A stretch of 26,811 bases of DNA, taken from NCBI GenBank assembly GCA_022713905.1, contig JAIHTM010000007.1, positions 1 to 26,811 on the forward strand, written 5' to 3'. The DNA is from Collinsella sp. GTDB lineage: Bacteria; Actinomycetota; Coriobacteriia; Coriobacteriales; Coriobacteriaceae. This document shows positions 21,141 through 26,811 of this stretch, in pieces. The stretch's first letter is position 1, and each line of letters opens with the position of its first letter. The notes beneath the pieces were generated by a model. That model saw only the letters and a list, made by a program, of their open reading frames with translations. It did not search any database and was not told where the DNA came from. A program made the position numbers and the translations under genes.

Positions 21141-21662
21141 CTACTTGTCCATATCGATCAGGCCGTCCATAACGTGGACGGAAATTGTTCCTGTGTCGGG
21201 GAGATCGAGCACAACCTGCTCGATCACGGGAATCAGTACCTCGCCGTACCGATCGCCCTCGACAACCCAAACATCGTTAGCGGGCGTCGACATGATCTCG
21301 GCAATCGTTCCGAGCGACCCAAAGCGCTCATCGACCACCTCGCGACCCATCAGGTCGGTATAGGCGGCGTCGAGCGAATCGAGCTCAAAGTCGTCACGGT
21401 CAGCCAGCACATAGCATCCGGTGATGCCCTCGGCGGCCGTCAAGTCGTCAATGCCCTCGAACGAGACCAGATCGCCATCGCCCGTATCGGTGACGGACAT
21501 GACCGTGCAAAAGCGGTCACGCTTGAGCGCCGGCGGCGTCAGGGCGACGCGCATACCCGGCTCCAATACAGAAGGAAGCCCCCGCAGCGGCTGCGCGAGG
21601 ACCTCCCCCTTCCTTCCGTGCGGCTTGACCACACGGGCGATGTTTTTGTACTGGGACCTCAA
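21141..21662 (-). CDS. rimM: 16S rRNA processing protein RimM
   Basis: RimM helps maturation of the 30S subunit head and binds S19. The protein has 173 residues. The N-terminal domain begins NIARVVKPHGRKGEVLAQPL and the C-terminal PRC-barrel contains MGREVVDERFGSLGTIAEI, PANDVWVVEG and VLIPVIEQVV. The start is TTG at 21662, chosen because the conserved N-terminus begins only six codons later and no ATG or GTG precedes it. The ribosome binding site is weak (AGGA directly before the start), so expression probably depends on coupling to khpA, which ends 4 bases upstream. Confidence 0.94.
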   Translation of the reverse strand: MRSQYKNIARVVKPHGRKGEVLAQPLRGLPSVLEPGMRVALTPPALKRDRFCTVMSVTDTGDGDLVSFEGIDDLTAAEGITGCYVLADRDDFELDSLDAAYTDLMGREVVDERFGSLGTIAEIMSTPANDVWVVEGDRYGEVLIPVIEQVVLDLPDTGTISVHVMDGLIDMDK

Positions 21663-21666
21663 GGTC

Positions 21667-21951
21667 CTAGCCCAGAACCTCTACCTCGACAGCAGTGTCG
21701 AGGCGAGCGGCCAGTGCACGGGCGAGCGTGCGAATGGCCTTGATGGTACGGCCACGACGGCCGATGACCTTAGCGACGTCATCCTCGGCAACCGAAACCT
21801 CAATCGTAGAGGCGTCGTCACCATCGATGACCTCAAGGCTCACGGAATCCGGGTCGTCGACGATCTGAACAACGAGATATTCGACGAGATCGGCGATGCG
21901 ATCTGAGAGCATTGCCTCACCCTCGAGCTGTGCAGCGTCAACCTCAGGCAC
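21667..21951 (-). CDS. khpA: KH-domain RNA-binding protein KhpA
   Basis: KhpA proteins bind RNA through a single KH domain and act with KhpB in cell-size and division control in some Gram-positives. The protein has 94 residues, slightly longer than the usual 76-85. The KH GxxG loop is in VIGRRGRTIKAIRTLARALA. VEYLVVQIVDDPDSVSLEVI is the N-terminal part of the fold. The start is GTG with GAGGAG 6 bases upstream, inside the rpsP end. An internal ATG at codon 14, just before the conserved region, is a plausible alternative. Placement between rpsP and rimM is typical. Confidence 0.93.
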   Translation of the reverse strand: MPEVDAAQLEGEAMLSDRIADLVEYLVVQIVDDPDSVSLEVIDGDDASTIEVSVAEDDVAKVIGRRGRTIKAIRTLARALAARLDTAVEVEVLG

Positions 21952-21954
21952 GAT

Positions 21955-22296
21955 TTACTCCTCGGCGCCCTCAGCGGCCTCAGCGGCAGCCTTAGCGGCC
22001 TCGGCCTCTTTGGCGAGCTGCTTCTTGGACTTCTTGACGACGGCCTCGGTCTTCTCGCCCTCGTTGGCGGCCTTGACCAGAGCGGCGACAGCGTCGGTGA
22101 GCTGAGCGCCCTTGGACTGCCAGTCGGCGATCTTCTCGAGGTCGAGGTTGATGGTCTTGGGGGCGGTCATCGGGTTGTAGCGGCCAACCTCCTCGATGAT
22201 ACGACCGTCACGCGGGGCGCGGGAATCGGCGACGACGACACGGTAGTACGGACGCTTCTTAGCGCCGTGACGAGCAAGGCGAATCTTGACTGCCAA
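21955..22296 (-). CDS. rpsP: 30S ribosomal protein S16
   Basis: S16 binds 16S rRNA early in small-subunit assembly. From the chosen start it has 113 residues. The core AVKIRLARHGAKKRPYYRVV and DSRAPRDGRIIEEVGRYNPM is canonical. The last 35 or so residues form an Ala/Lys/Glu-rich tail that most bacteria lack but many high-GC Gram-positives have. The start is TTG at 22296, placing the universal AVKIRL directly after the initiator, with GGAGGAG 6 bases upstream. In-frame sequence further upstream was rejected for that reason. It heads rpsP-khpA-rimM-trmD-lepB. Confidence 0.96.
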   Translation of the reverse strand: MAVKIRLARHGAKKRPYYRVVVADSRAPRDGRIIEEVGRYNPMTAPKTINLDLEKIADWQSKGAQLTDAVAALVKAANEGEKTEAVVKKSKKQLAKEAEAAKAAAEAAEGAEE

Positions 22297-22315
22297 AGGA
22301 AACTCCTCCAACCAA

Positions 22316-22330
22316 GCAGCTTTAGGCTGC
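22316..22330 (-). other. Small hairpin in rpsP leader
   Basis: GCAGC and GCTGC (22330-22326 with 22320-22316) form a 5-base stem with loop CTAAA on the transcript, five bases before the GGAGGAG ribosome binding site. It may tune rpsP translation; no known leader class was recognised. Confidence 0.35.
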
Positions 22331-22352
22331 AACTACAAACAAACAGTTGAAC

Positions 22353-22381
22353 ATAATACGCCATCGACGCGGGCAGGTGAA
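22353..22381 (-). promoter_or_regulatory. Promoter of rpsP operon
   Basis: On the minus strand TTCACC (22381-22376) and TATTAT (22358-22353) are separated by 17 bases. The predicted start near 22346 gives a leader of about 50 bases. A second candidate, TTGCAA and TAAGAT with 16 bases between, overlaps the inverted repeat at 22416-22451. Confidence 0.6.
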
Positions 22382-22415
22382 GTCCGTGAGACCAACTTCT
22401 TCGGTGTAGTCGAGG

Positions 22416-22451
22416 GCAAATCCATATCTTAGACAAGAATTCGGGATTTGC
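22416..22451. repeat. 8-base inverted repeat between rpsP and dinB
   Basis: GCAAATCC (22416-22423) and GGATTTGC (22444-22451) are perfect complements separated by 20 bases, in the 201-base region between two divergent genes. The spacing gives centres 28 bases apart. It overlaps a possible second rpsP promoter and could be an operator; no regulator was identified. Confidence 0.5.
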
Positions 22452-22485
22452 AAGCACATACACGCACCCCACATGAGCTGCGCGG

Positions 22486-22491
22486 TATACT
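22486..22491 (+). promoter_or_regulatory. -10 box of dinB, predicted leaderless transcript
   Basis: TATACT starts exactly 12 bases before the dinB ATG, so the predicted transcription start is the A of that ATG. No -35 consensus and no ribosome binding site are visible. No LexA/SOS box of the Gram-positive type was found nearby. Confidence 0.55.
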
Positions 22492-22497
22492 CATGAC

Positions 22498-23751
22498 ATG
22501 GAAAGACGCGAACATACATACGGTTATGAGGATGCAACGGGCGTCACGCCGCCTCCCTGGACGGGTCCGGCGGTGGGCCTGATGGACCTCGATGCGTTTT
22601 TTGCGAGCGTGGAAATGCTCGATCATCCCGAATGGCGCGGCAAGCCGCTCATCGTGGGTGGCGATGCCGATTCTCGCGGCGTTGTGTCCACCTGCTCATA
22701 CGAGGCGCGTCGCTTTGGCGTGCACTCTGCCATGGCCTCGGCCGAGGCGCGGCGCTTGTGCCCGCAAGCCATTTGGACGCACGGGCACTTTGATCGCTAC
22801 CGCGAGGTGAGCGCGCAGGTCATGGCGATTCTCGCCGACGAGACGCCGCGTGTGGAGCGCGTGTCCATCGACGAGGCCTTTATCGATATAACGCCGGGCC
22901 GGTTTGCGCCCGAAGACCCGCTGCTGGTCGCGCGACGCATCAGTGACCGCGTGGCGGCACTGGGGGTGACGTGCTCCATTGGCGTCGGCTGCAACAAGAC
23001 GGTGGCCAAAATCGCGAGCGAGCGCGACAAGCCCTTTGGCCTGACCATTGTGCGCCCCGGCACGGAGCAGCGATTTTTGGCCGCGCTGCCGGTGTCTGCC
23101 ATGAGCGGCATCGGTCGCTCGGCCGAGGAGCGGCTACGCCGCATGCGTATCTACACGCTTGGCGAGCTGTCGCGTGCGCCGGAGTCCACGCTGGCCTCGA
23201 TTTTTGGCGTCAACGGCGAGCGTATGCGCCAACGTGCGCTGGGTCTCGAAGTTTCCGAGGTCACAAGTCTGGATGAGGAGCGCGAGGTCAAGTCGGTCAG
23301 CAATGAACGCACCTTTGCGAAAGATTTGACTGAGCGCAGGGATATCGAGGCGGCGATTGCGCTGCTGGGCGAGTCGGTTGGACGTCGCCTGCGCCGCCAG
23401 GGGCTTACGGGCGGCACCGTGACGCTCAAGCTCAAATACTCTTACGGCAGCGGACGCACGGCACAGCGCAGGCTTCCCCATCCCACCGATGACGAGAATA
23501 TCTTTGTGGCCGTAGCGCTCGAGCTGCTCGATAACATCTGGCAGGAAGGCATGCACGTGCGCCTAGCCGGCATCGGCATGAGCGACTTCAACCACCAAGG
23601 CGGCATCCAGACCGACCTGTTCTGCGAAGTCGATGACCGTGGAGCGCAGTCCAGCGACCGACGCGACCTGTCCGTCGCCATCGACGCCGTCCGAGACAAA
23701 TTCGGCGACACCGCCCTATCCTTCGGCCGCCAATCCCGCTTCAACGATTAA
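22498..23751 (+). CDS. dinB: DNA polymerase IV (Y-family, DinB)
   Basis: DinB is an error-prone translesion DNA polymerase. It has 417 residues and is the only plus-strand gene in the window. Catalytic acidic residues are Asp30 in LMDLDAFFASVE and Asp125/Glu126 in SIDEAFIDIT. Other family blocks are STCSYEARRFGVHSAM, CSIGVGCNKTVAKIASERDK and the helix-hairpin-helix AMSGIGRSAEERLRRMRIYT. The little-finger domain ends near residue 368 and is followed by QTDLF (371-375), a plausible sliding-clamp motif. The first 27 residues before the conserved core are Pro-rich and poorly conserved. The ATG has no ribosome binding site but sits at the predicted transcription start, suggesting leaderless translation. 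It faces rpsP divergently and rsfS convergently, an isolated gene set into housekeeping clusters. Confidence 0.94.
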   Translation: MERREHTYGYEDATGVTPPPWTGPAVGLMDLDAFFASVEMLDHPEWRGKPLIVGGDADSRGVVSTCSYEARRFGVHSAMASAEARRLCPQAIWTHGHFDRYREVSAQVMAILADETPRVERVSIDEAFIDITPGRFAPEDPLLVARRISDRVAALGVTCSIGVGCNKTVAKIASERDKPFGLTIVRPGTEQRFLAALPVSAMSGIGRSAEERLRRMRIYTLGELSRAPESTLASIFGVNGERMRQRALGLEVSEVTSLDEEREVKSVSNERTFAKDLTERRDIEAAIALLGESVGRRLRRQGLTGGTVTLKLKYSYGSGRTAQRRLPHPTDDENIFVAVALELLDNIWQEGMHVRLAGIGMSDFNHQGGIQTDLFCEVDDRGAQSSDRRDLSVAIDAVRDKFGDTALSFGRQSRFND

Positions 23752-23763
23752 CCGCCTTTGGGC

Positions 23764-23806
23764 AAAAAGAAAGCCAGGCAGGTACGGAAAACCGCAACTG
23801 CCCGGC
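23764..23806 (-). terminator. Terminator after rsfS
   Basis: A 9-base stem with one mismatch (23773-23781 with 23798-23806) contains an inner CGG/CCG hairpin and is followed on the minus strand by TTTCTTTTT. It lies 43 bases after the rsfS stop and 12 bases beyond the dinB stop. On the plus strand it lacks a T run, so it may serve dinB only weakly. Confidence 0.75.
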
Positions 23807-23849
23807 GAAATGCGCGAGGCTAGCTAAAAGCCCCGTATCAAATGAGCCA

Positions 23850-24305
23850 CTAGAGGAGGTCGAGGGGGAGCTGGGGGGCGTCACCCCAGAGCTTTTCTAG
23901 GCGGTAGAAGTCGCGGGCTTCGGGAGTGAAGACGTGGACGACGACCGAACCGTAGTCCATGAGCATCCAGGTCTTCTGCTCGCGGCCCTCGATGGAGAAC
24001 GGATGCTCACCGCAAGCCTCAGCGACCTTCTCCTCGATCTCGTCGACGATCGAATCGACCTGGCGGTTGTTGGTACCGGTGGCAAGCACAAAGTAGTCGC
24101 ATACGTCGGAAAGCTCGGTCAGGTCGAGCACCTGAACGTCCTCGCCCTTCTTGTCGTAGGCGGCCTGCGCGGCGGCGCGGGCGACATCCTCGGCGGCGAC
24201 ACCGCTCGCAGACAGCGAGGCGGCAGTGCGGTCGGACGTGGCGACGAAGCTCTTGTGCTCCACACCTTCAAGAATCTGCTCGTCGGTCATGGTCTCGTCG
24301 GCCAT
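23850..24305 (-). CDS. rsfS: Ribosomal silencing factor RsfS
   Basis: RsfS binds L14 on the large subunit and blocks subunit joining when nutrients fall. The protein has 151 residues; the family core of about 110 begins near residue 42. Conserved blocks are VLDLTELSDVCDYFVLATG, NNRQVDSIVDEIEEKV, GREQKTWMLMDYGSVVVHVF and EARDFYRLEKLWGDA. The first 40 residues are an acidic and Ser/Ala-rich extension of unknown role. The ATG has GAGG 6 bases upstream. It lies 27 bases after yqeK in the usual nadD-yqeK-rsfS order and is followed by a terminator. Confidence 0.95.
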   Translation of the reverse strand: MADETMTDEQILEGVEHKSFVATSDRTAASLSASGVAAEDVARAAAQAAYDKKGEDVQVLDLTELSDVCDYFVLATGTNNRQVDSIVDEIEEKVAEACGEHPFSIEGREQKTWMLMDYGSVVVHVFTPEARDFYRLEKLWGDAPQLPLDLL

Positions 24306-24332
24306 GGAATACCTCTTTCTAGACAGCCCGAG

Positions 24333-24941
24333 CTAGCGCAGCTGGGCGTAATGGTTGTAAATCGAAATAGCCGTGGGATAAAGATAGCGCCCGGACTGGA
24401 TCACATAGACCAGACCCTGCGCAAAACAGGAGAAGAACAACTCGTCGAGCGTCGACTCCCCCACCATCTTGCGCAGCGCATGTGCATAGTCGCCGTGGCG
24501 GTTGGGCTCGATGGCATCGGCCACAAAGACCACCATATCGAGCGGCGTCATGTCGCAGGCACCCACGGTGTGACGGTCGACAGCCTGGAAAACGGCCGGC
24601 GACAGCTCGGGAAAAAGCTGCGGAAGCTCATAGGCGGCAACAGGGCCATGCAAAAGCGGCGTCGCGGCGGAAGGAGAGCCGGCAATCTTAATGCCGTAAT
24701 GCAGAGCGCGCGTGACCAGCTCGTCGTCGGAGAGCACTTTGTCCCAGTCATGGATCAGACCGGCGGCAGCGGCATCAAAGCGGTCGACGCCGTGGACCTC
24801 GGCCAGATGAAGTGCGGTCTCGGCAACACCCAGCGAATGCACATAGCGCTTGCGCTTATCCTTCATGCGAACATCGAGCAGCTCTTGAATGCGCTTGAGC
24901 AGCGCGCGCTCATCGCCCTCAAACTGATCCTCTACCGACAA
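24333..24941 (-). CDS. yqeK: HD-domain hydrolase, YqeK family (symmetrical Ap4A hydrolase)
   Basis: YqeK-type enzymes split diadenosine tetraphosphate into two ADP and depend on a metal pair. The protein has 202 residues. HD-domain ligands are visible: His35 in RYVHSLGVAE, His64-Asp65 in GLIHDWDK, His98 in LLHGPVAAYEL, His124 in DRHTVGACDM and Asp142 in VVFVADAIEPNR. The last block is a family hallmark. The start is TTG with a GGGGG stretch 6 bases upstream; the nearest ATG upstream is out of frame. The gene follows nadD by 12 bases. Confidence 0.93.
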   Translation of the reverse strand: MSVEDQFEGDERALLKRIQELLDVRMKDKRKRYVHSLGVAETALHLAEVHGVDRFDAAAAGLIHDWDKVLSDDELVTRALHYGIKIAGSPSAATPLLHGPVAAYELPQLFPELSPAVFQAVDRHTVGACDMTPLDMVVFVADAIEPNRHGDYAHALRKMVGESTLDELFFSCFAQGLVYVIQSGRYLYPTAISIYNHYAQLR

Positions 24942-24953
24942 CGTAGACCCCCA

Positions 24954-25631
24954 TCACTCAAAATCTTCTTGGCCCAAATCGGCATATAGCCTGCGTTTGC
25001 GAATGTAGCCGAGCACGGACTCGCTCGTAAGATAGCGCACGCTCATACCGCGGGCAACACGCTTGCGAATGTTCGTCGAGCTGATCGCCAGCGCCGGAAT
25101 CTGAATATAGCGCACGTCGAACGGCAGCCCCGACTCTTTGATTCGGGCACGCGCCGTATCGATATCAAAGCCCGGTCGCGTCGCCGCAATAAAGGTAGCA
25201 AGCTCAGCAATTCGTTCGGCATCATGCCAGGTCACAATATCGATAATCGCGTCGGCGCCCGTAATAAAGTAGAGCTTTACCTGCGGCGGGTAAAAGTCGC
25301 GAAGGGCATGAAGCGTATCGGCCGTATAGGTTACGCCCGGACGGTCGATCTCGAACCGGCTCGCCAAAAAGGCCGGGTTCGCGGCGGTGGCGAGGACCGT
25401 CATGGCATAACGGTCCTCGGCAGGCGTCACCGGCTTGTCAAGCTTAAAGGCAGGAGAGCCCGCCGGCATAAAGAGCACAGCGTCCAAGTCGAGCGACTCG
25501 CGCGCCTGCTCGGCAGTCACCAAGTGCCCGTAATGAATCGGGTCGAATGTGCCGCCCATAATGCCGAGCCTAAACTCCCGCCCGTCCTCTAGAGGAAGCT
25601 CGGGCAGACCGATTCCACCGCGCAGCGACAT
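24954..25631 (-). CDS. nadD: Nicotinate-nucleotide adenylyltransferase
   Basis: NadD transfers AMP to nicotinate mononucleotide, giving deamido-NAD, in NAD synthesis. The protein has 225 residues. The nucleotidyltransferase motif GGTFDPIHYGHL is near residues 26-37, and ISSTNIRKRV near residue 183 is the second signature. About 20 residues precede the core. The ATG lies 3 bases after the obgE stop, with GGAGG 11 bases upstream, which is a long spacing, so a later start is possible. Its place after obgE and before yqeK and rsfS is typical for this cluster. Confidence 0.95.
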   Translation of the reverse strand: MSLRGGIGLPELPLEDGREFRLGIMGGTFDPIHYGHLVTAEQARESLDLDAVLFMPAGSPAFKLDKPVTPAEDRYAMTVLATAANPAFLASRFEIDRPGVTYTADTLHALRDFYPPQVKLYFITGADAIIDIVTWHDAERIAELATFIAATRPGFDIDTARARIKESGLPFDVRYIQIPALAISSTNIRKRVARGMSVRYLTSESVLGYIRKRRLYADLGQEDFE

Positions 25632-25634
25632 GGC

Positions 25635-26811
25635 TTACTCGCCCTCCGAGGTCTCGGCATCCGCCGCATCGACAACCTCGACGCCCTCATCCGCAGCATC
25701 GGCCACGTCAATGGCCTCGACGACAACGTCCTCGCCAGCATCCTCGAGCTCTTCGTACTCCGAGAAGTCCTCGGCGCCCTCAAAGTCAAAGGCGCGCTGG
25801 CAAATGCGGACCTCGTCACCCGCACGGCAACCGGCCTTCTCGAGCGCGTCATCAACACCCATACGCGCAAACTTATGCTGCAGGTAAATGACGGCTTCCT
25901 CGTTTTCCCAGTCGGTCTGAATGACCATGCGCTCGATGGCACGACCGACCACGCGGAAGGCACCGGACTCTTCCTGGACAATGCGGAAACGCTTCTCGCG
26001 CTGCAGGCGGCGACGCTCCCACTCATCGTCGCGCAGGTCGACCGGCTCATCGGAGACGGCCAACTCTGCGCGGAGCTTGGCCACTTGCTCACCTACGGCA
26101 AGCATCAGCGTGTTCAGGCCGGCACCCGTCACAGCAGACACGGCAAAGAACATATGTCCATCGTCGAGCGCTGCGCGCTTGAGGTCGGCAATCTTGTCGG
26201 CCGTGCCCGGCGCATCGCACTTGTTGGCAACGACGATCTGCGGACGCTCCGAAAGCTCGGCGCCATACTGCTCGAGCTCGCGGTTGATGATGCGATAGTC
26301 CTCGACCGGATCGCGATCCTCAAAACCACCCGTCATGTCGACGACATGCATGATTAGGGCCGTACGCTCAATGTGGCGCAGGAACTGGTGACCCAGGCCC
26401 TTGCCCTCGCTCGCGCCCTCGATGAGACCGGGGACGTCGGCAACGACGTAAGAATATTCGCCGGCACGCACCATGCCGAGGTTCGGCACGAGCGTGGTAA
26501 ACGGGTAGTCGGCAATCTTGGGACGGGCGGCACTCATGCGCGCGATGAGCGATGACTTACCCACCGAGGGAAAGCCCACGAGCGCGGCATCGGCCATAAG
26601 CTTCATCTCGAGCTCAATCCAGTGCTCCTCGGCCGGCTCGCCCAGCTGGGCGAACGCGGGCGCACGGCGCACCGACGTCACAAAGTGCGTGTTGCCCAGG
26701 CCGCCGGCACCGCCGGGCGCCACGACTACGCGCTCGCCATCGTGCACGAGGTCGGCAATCTCGAACATCGGGGTCTGCGTCTCGGGGTCGAGCTCGCGCA
26801 CCACGGTACCC
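25635..26811 (-). CDS. obgE: Obg-family GTPase, 5' end cut by window
   Basis: Obg (CgtA) is an essential GTPase in large-subunit assembly and stress control. About 392 residues are present and the N-terminal part of the glycine-rich Obg fold lies beyond the window; the frame is open through base 26811, where it reads GTVRELDPET. Next come VAPGGAGGLGNTHF, then the G domain: GFPSVGKSS (G1), DYPFTTLVPNLG (switch I), DVPGLIEGASEGKGLGHQFL (G3), NKCD (G4) and SAV (G5). A C-terminal OCT domain (FRIVQEESGAFRVVGRAIER and QTDWENEEAVIYLQHKFARM) follows. The protein ends in an acidic tail of about 50 residues. A GTG at 26804 encodes an internal Val and is not the start. Confidence 0.96.
   Translation of the reverse strand, partial: GTVVRELDPETQTPMFEIADLVHDGERVVVAPGGAGGLGNTHFVTSVRRAPAFAQLGEPAEEHWIELEMKLMADAALVGFPSVGKSSLIARMSAARPKIADYPFTTLVPNLGMVRAGEYSYVVADVPGLIEGASEGKGLGHQFLRHIERTALIMHVVDMTGGFEDRDPVEDYRIINRELEQYGAELSERPQIVVANKCDAPGTADKIADLKRAALDDGHMFFAVSAVTGAGLNTLMLAVGEQVAKLRAELAVSDEPVDLRDDEWERRRLQREKRFRIVQEESGAFRVVGRAIERMVIQTDWENEEAVIYLQHKFARMGVDDALEKAGCRAGDEVRICQRAFDFEGAEDFSEYEELEDAGEDVVVEAIDVADAADEGVEVVDAADAETSEGE

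Noticed and set aside
1..26811. Mobile elements, CRISPR arrays, tRNA genes, defence islands
   Set aside because: All gaps between genes were read; none contains a tRNA-like fold, repeat-spacer array, transposase or integrase other than the housekeeping Xer recombinase.

Overview
The window looks like a chromosomal housekeeping region of a high-GC Gram-positive bacterium, most likely a member of the Coriobacteriia such as a Collinsella relative. That placement is an inference from four things: base composition, frequent GTG and TTG starts with strong AGGAGG-type ribosome binding sites, the presence of trmFO, a two-subunit glycyl-tRNA synthetase and pyruvate phosphate dikinase, and Bacillota-like gene order. 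I recognise 28 protein genes. Every one except dinB lies on the minus strand, so transcription runs from high to low coordinates. No tRNA, rRNA, CRISPR array, insertion sequence, prophage or attachment site was seen, and no gene-free stretch exceeds 300 bases.

Reading in the direction of transcription: (1) 26811-23850 holds obgE (5' end cut by the window), nadD, yqeK and rsfS, a ribosome-assembly and NAD cluster ending in a terminator. (2) dinB (22498-23751, plus strand) is convergent with that cluster, divergent from the next, and appears to have a leaderless mRNA. (3) 22381-19806 holds rpsP, khpA, rimM, trmD and lepB. (4) 19746-12820 holds glyQ, glyS, ppsR and ppdK; the last two encode pyruvate phosphate dikinase and its bifunctional regulator. 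(5) 12707-11298 holds rplS and rnhB, with a clear promoter and terminators. (6) 11198-5989 holds yraN, comM, dprA, trmFO and xerC, which link DNA uptake and processing, tRNA modification and site-specific recombination. (7) 5939-4068 holds rpsB and tsf, with a promoter, a structured leader and a terminator. (8) 4046-1 holds pyrH, frr, uppS, cdsA and dxr (3' end cut by the window), packed with spacings of 2, 1, 2 and -1 bases.

The genes jointly serve translation (S16, L19, S2, EF-Ts, RRF, GlyRS, TrmD, RimM, RsfS, Obg, TrmFO), envelope lipid synthesis (Dxr, UppS, CdsA), nucleotide and cofactor supply (PyrH, NadD), protein export (LepB), DNA handling (RNase HII, DprA, ComM, XerC, DinB) and phosphoenolpyruvate/pyruvate exchange (PpdK, PpsR). 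The overall order resembles the rpsP-to-dxr stretch of Bacillus, with a glyQS-ppsR-ppdK block placed between trmD-lepB and rplS.

I found no convincing new multi-gene system. The observations most worth checking are regulatory or start-site features: a structured rpsB leader with an inverted repeat in its promoter, an apparent non-canonical start of xerC, a leaderless dinB, near-identical GNRA-loop hairpins in front of both ppsR and ppdK, and a phased repeat array upstream of ppdK.
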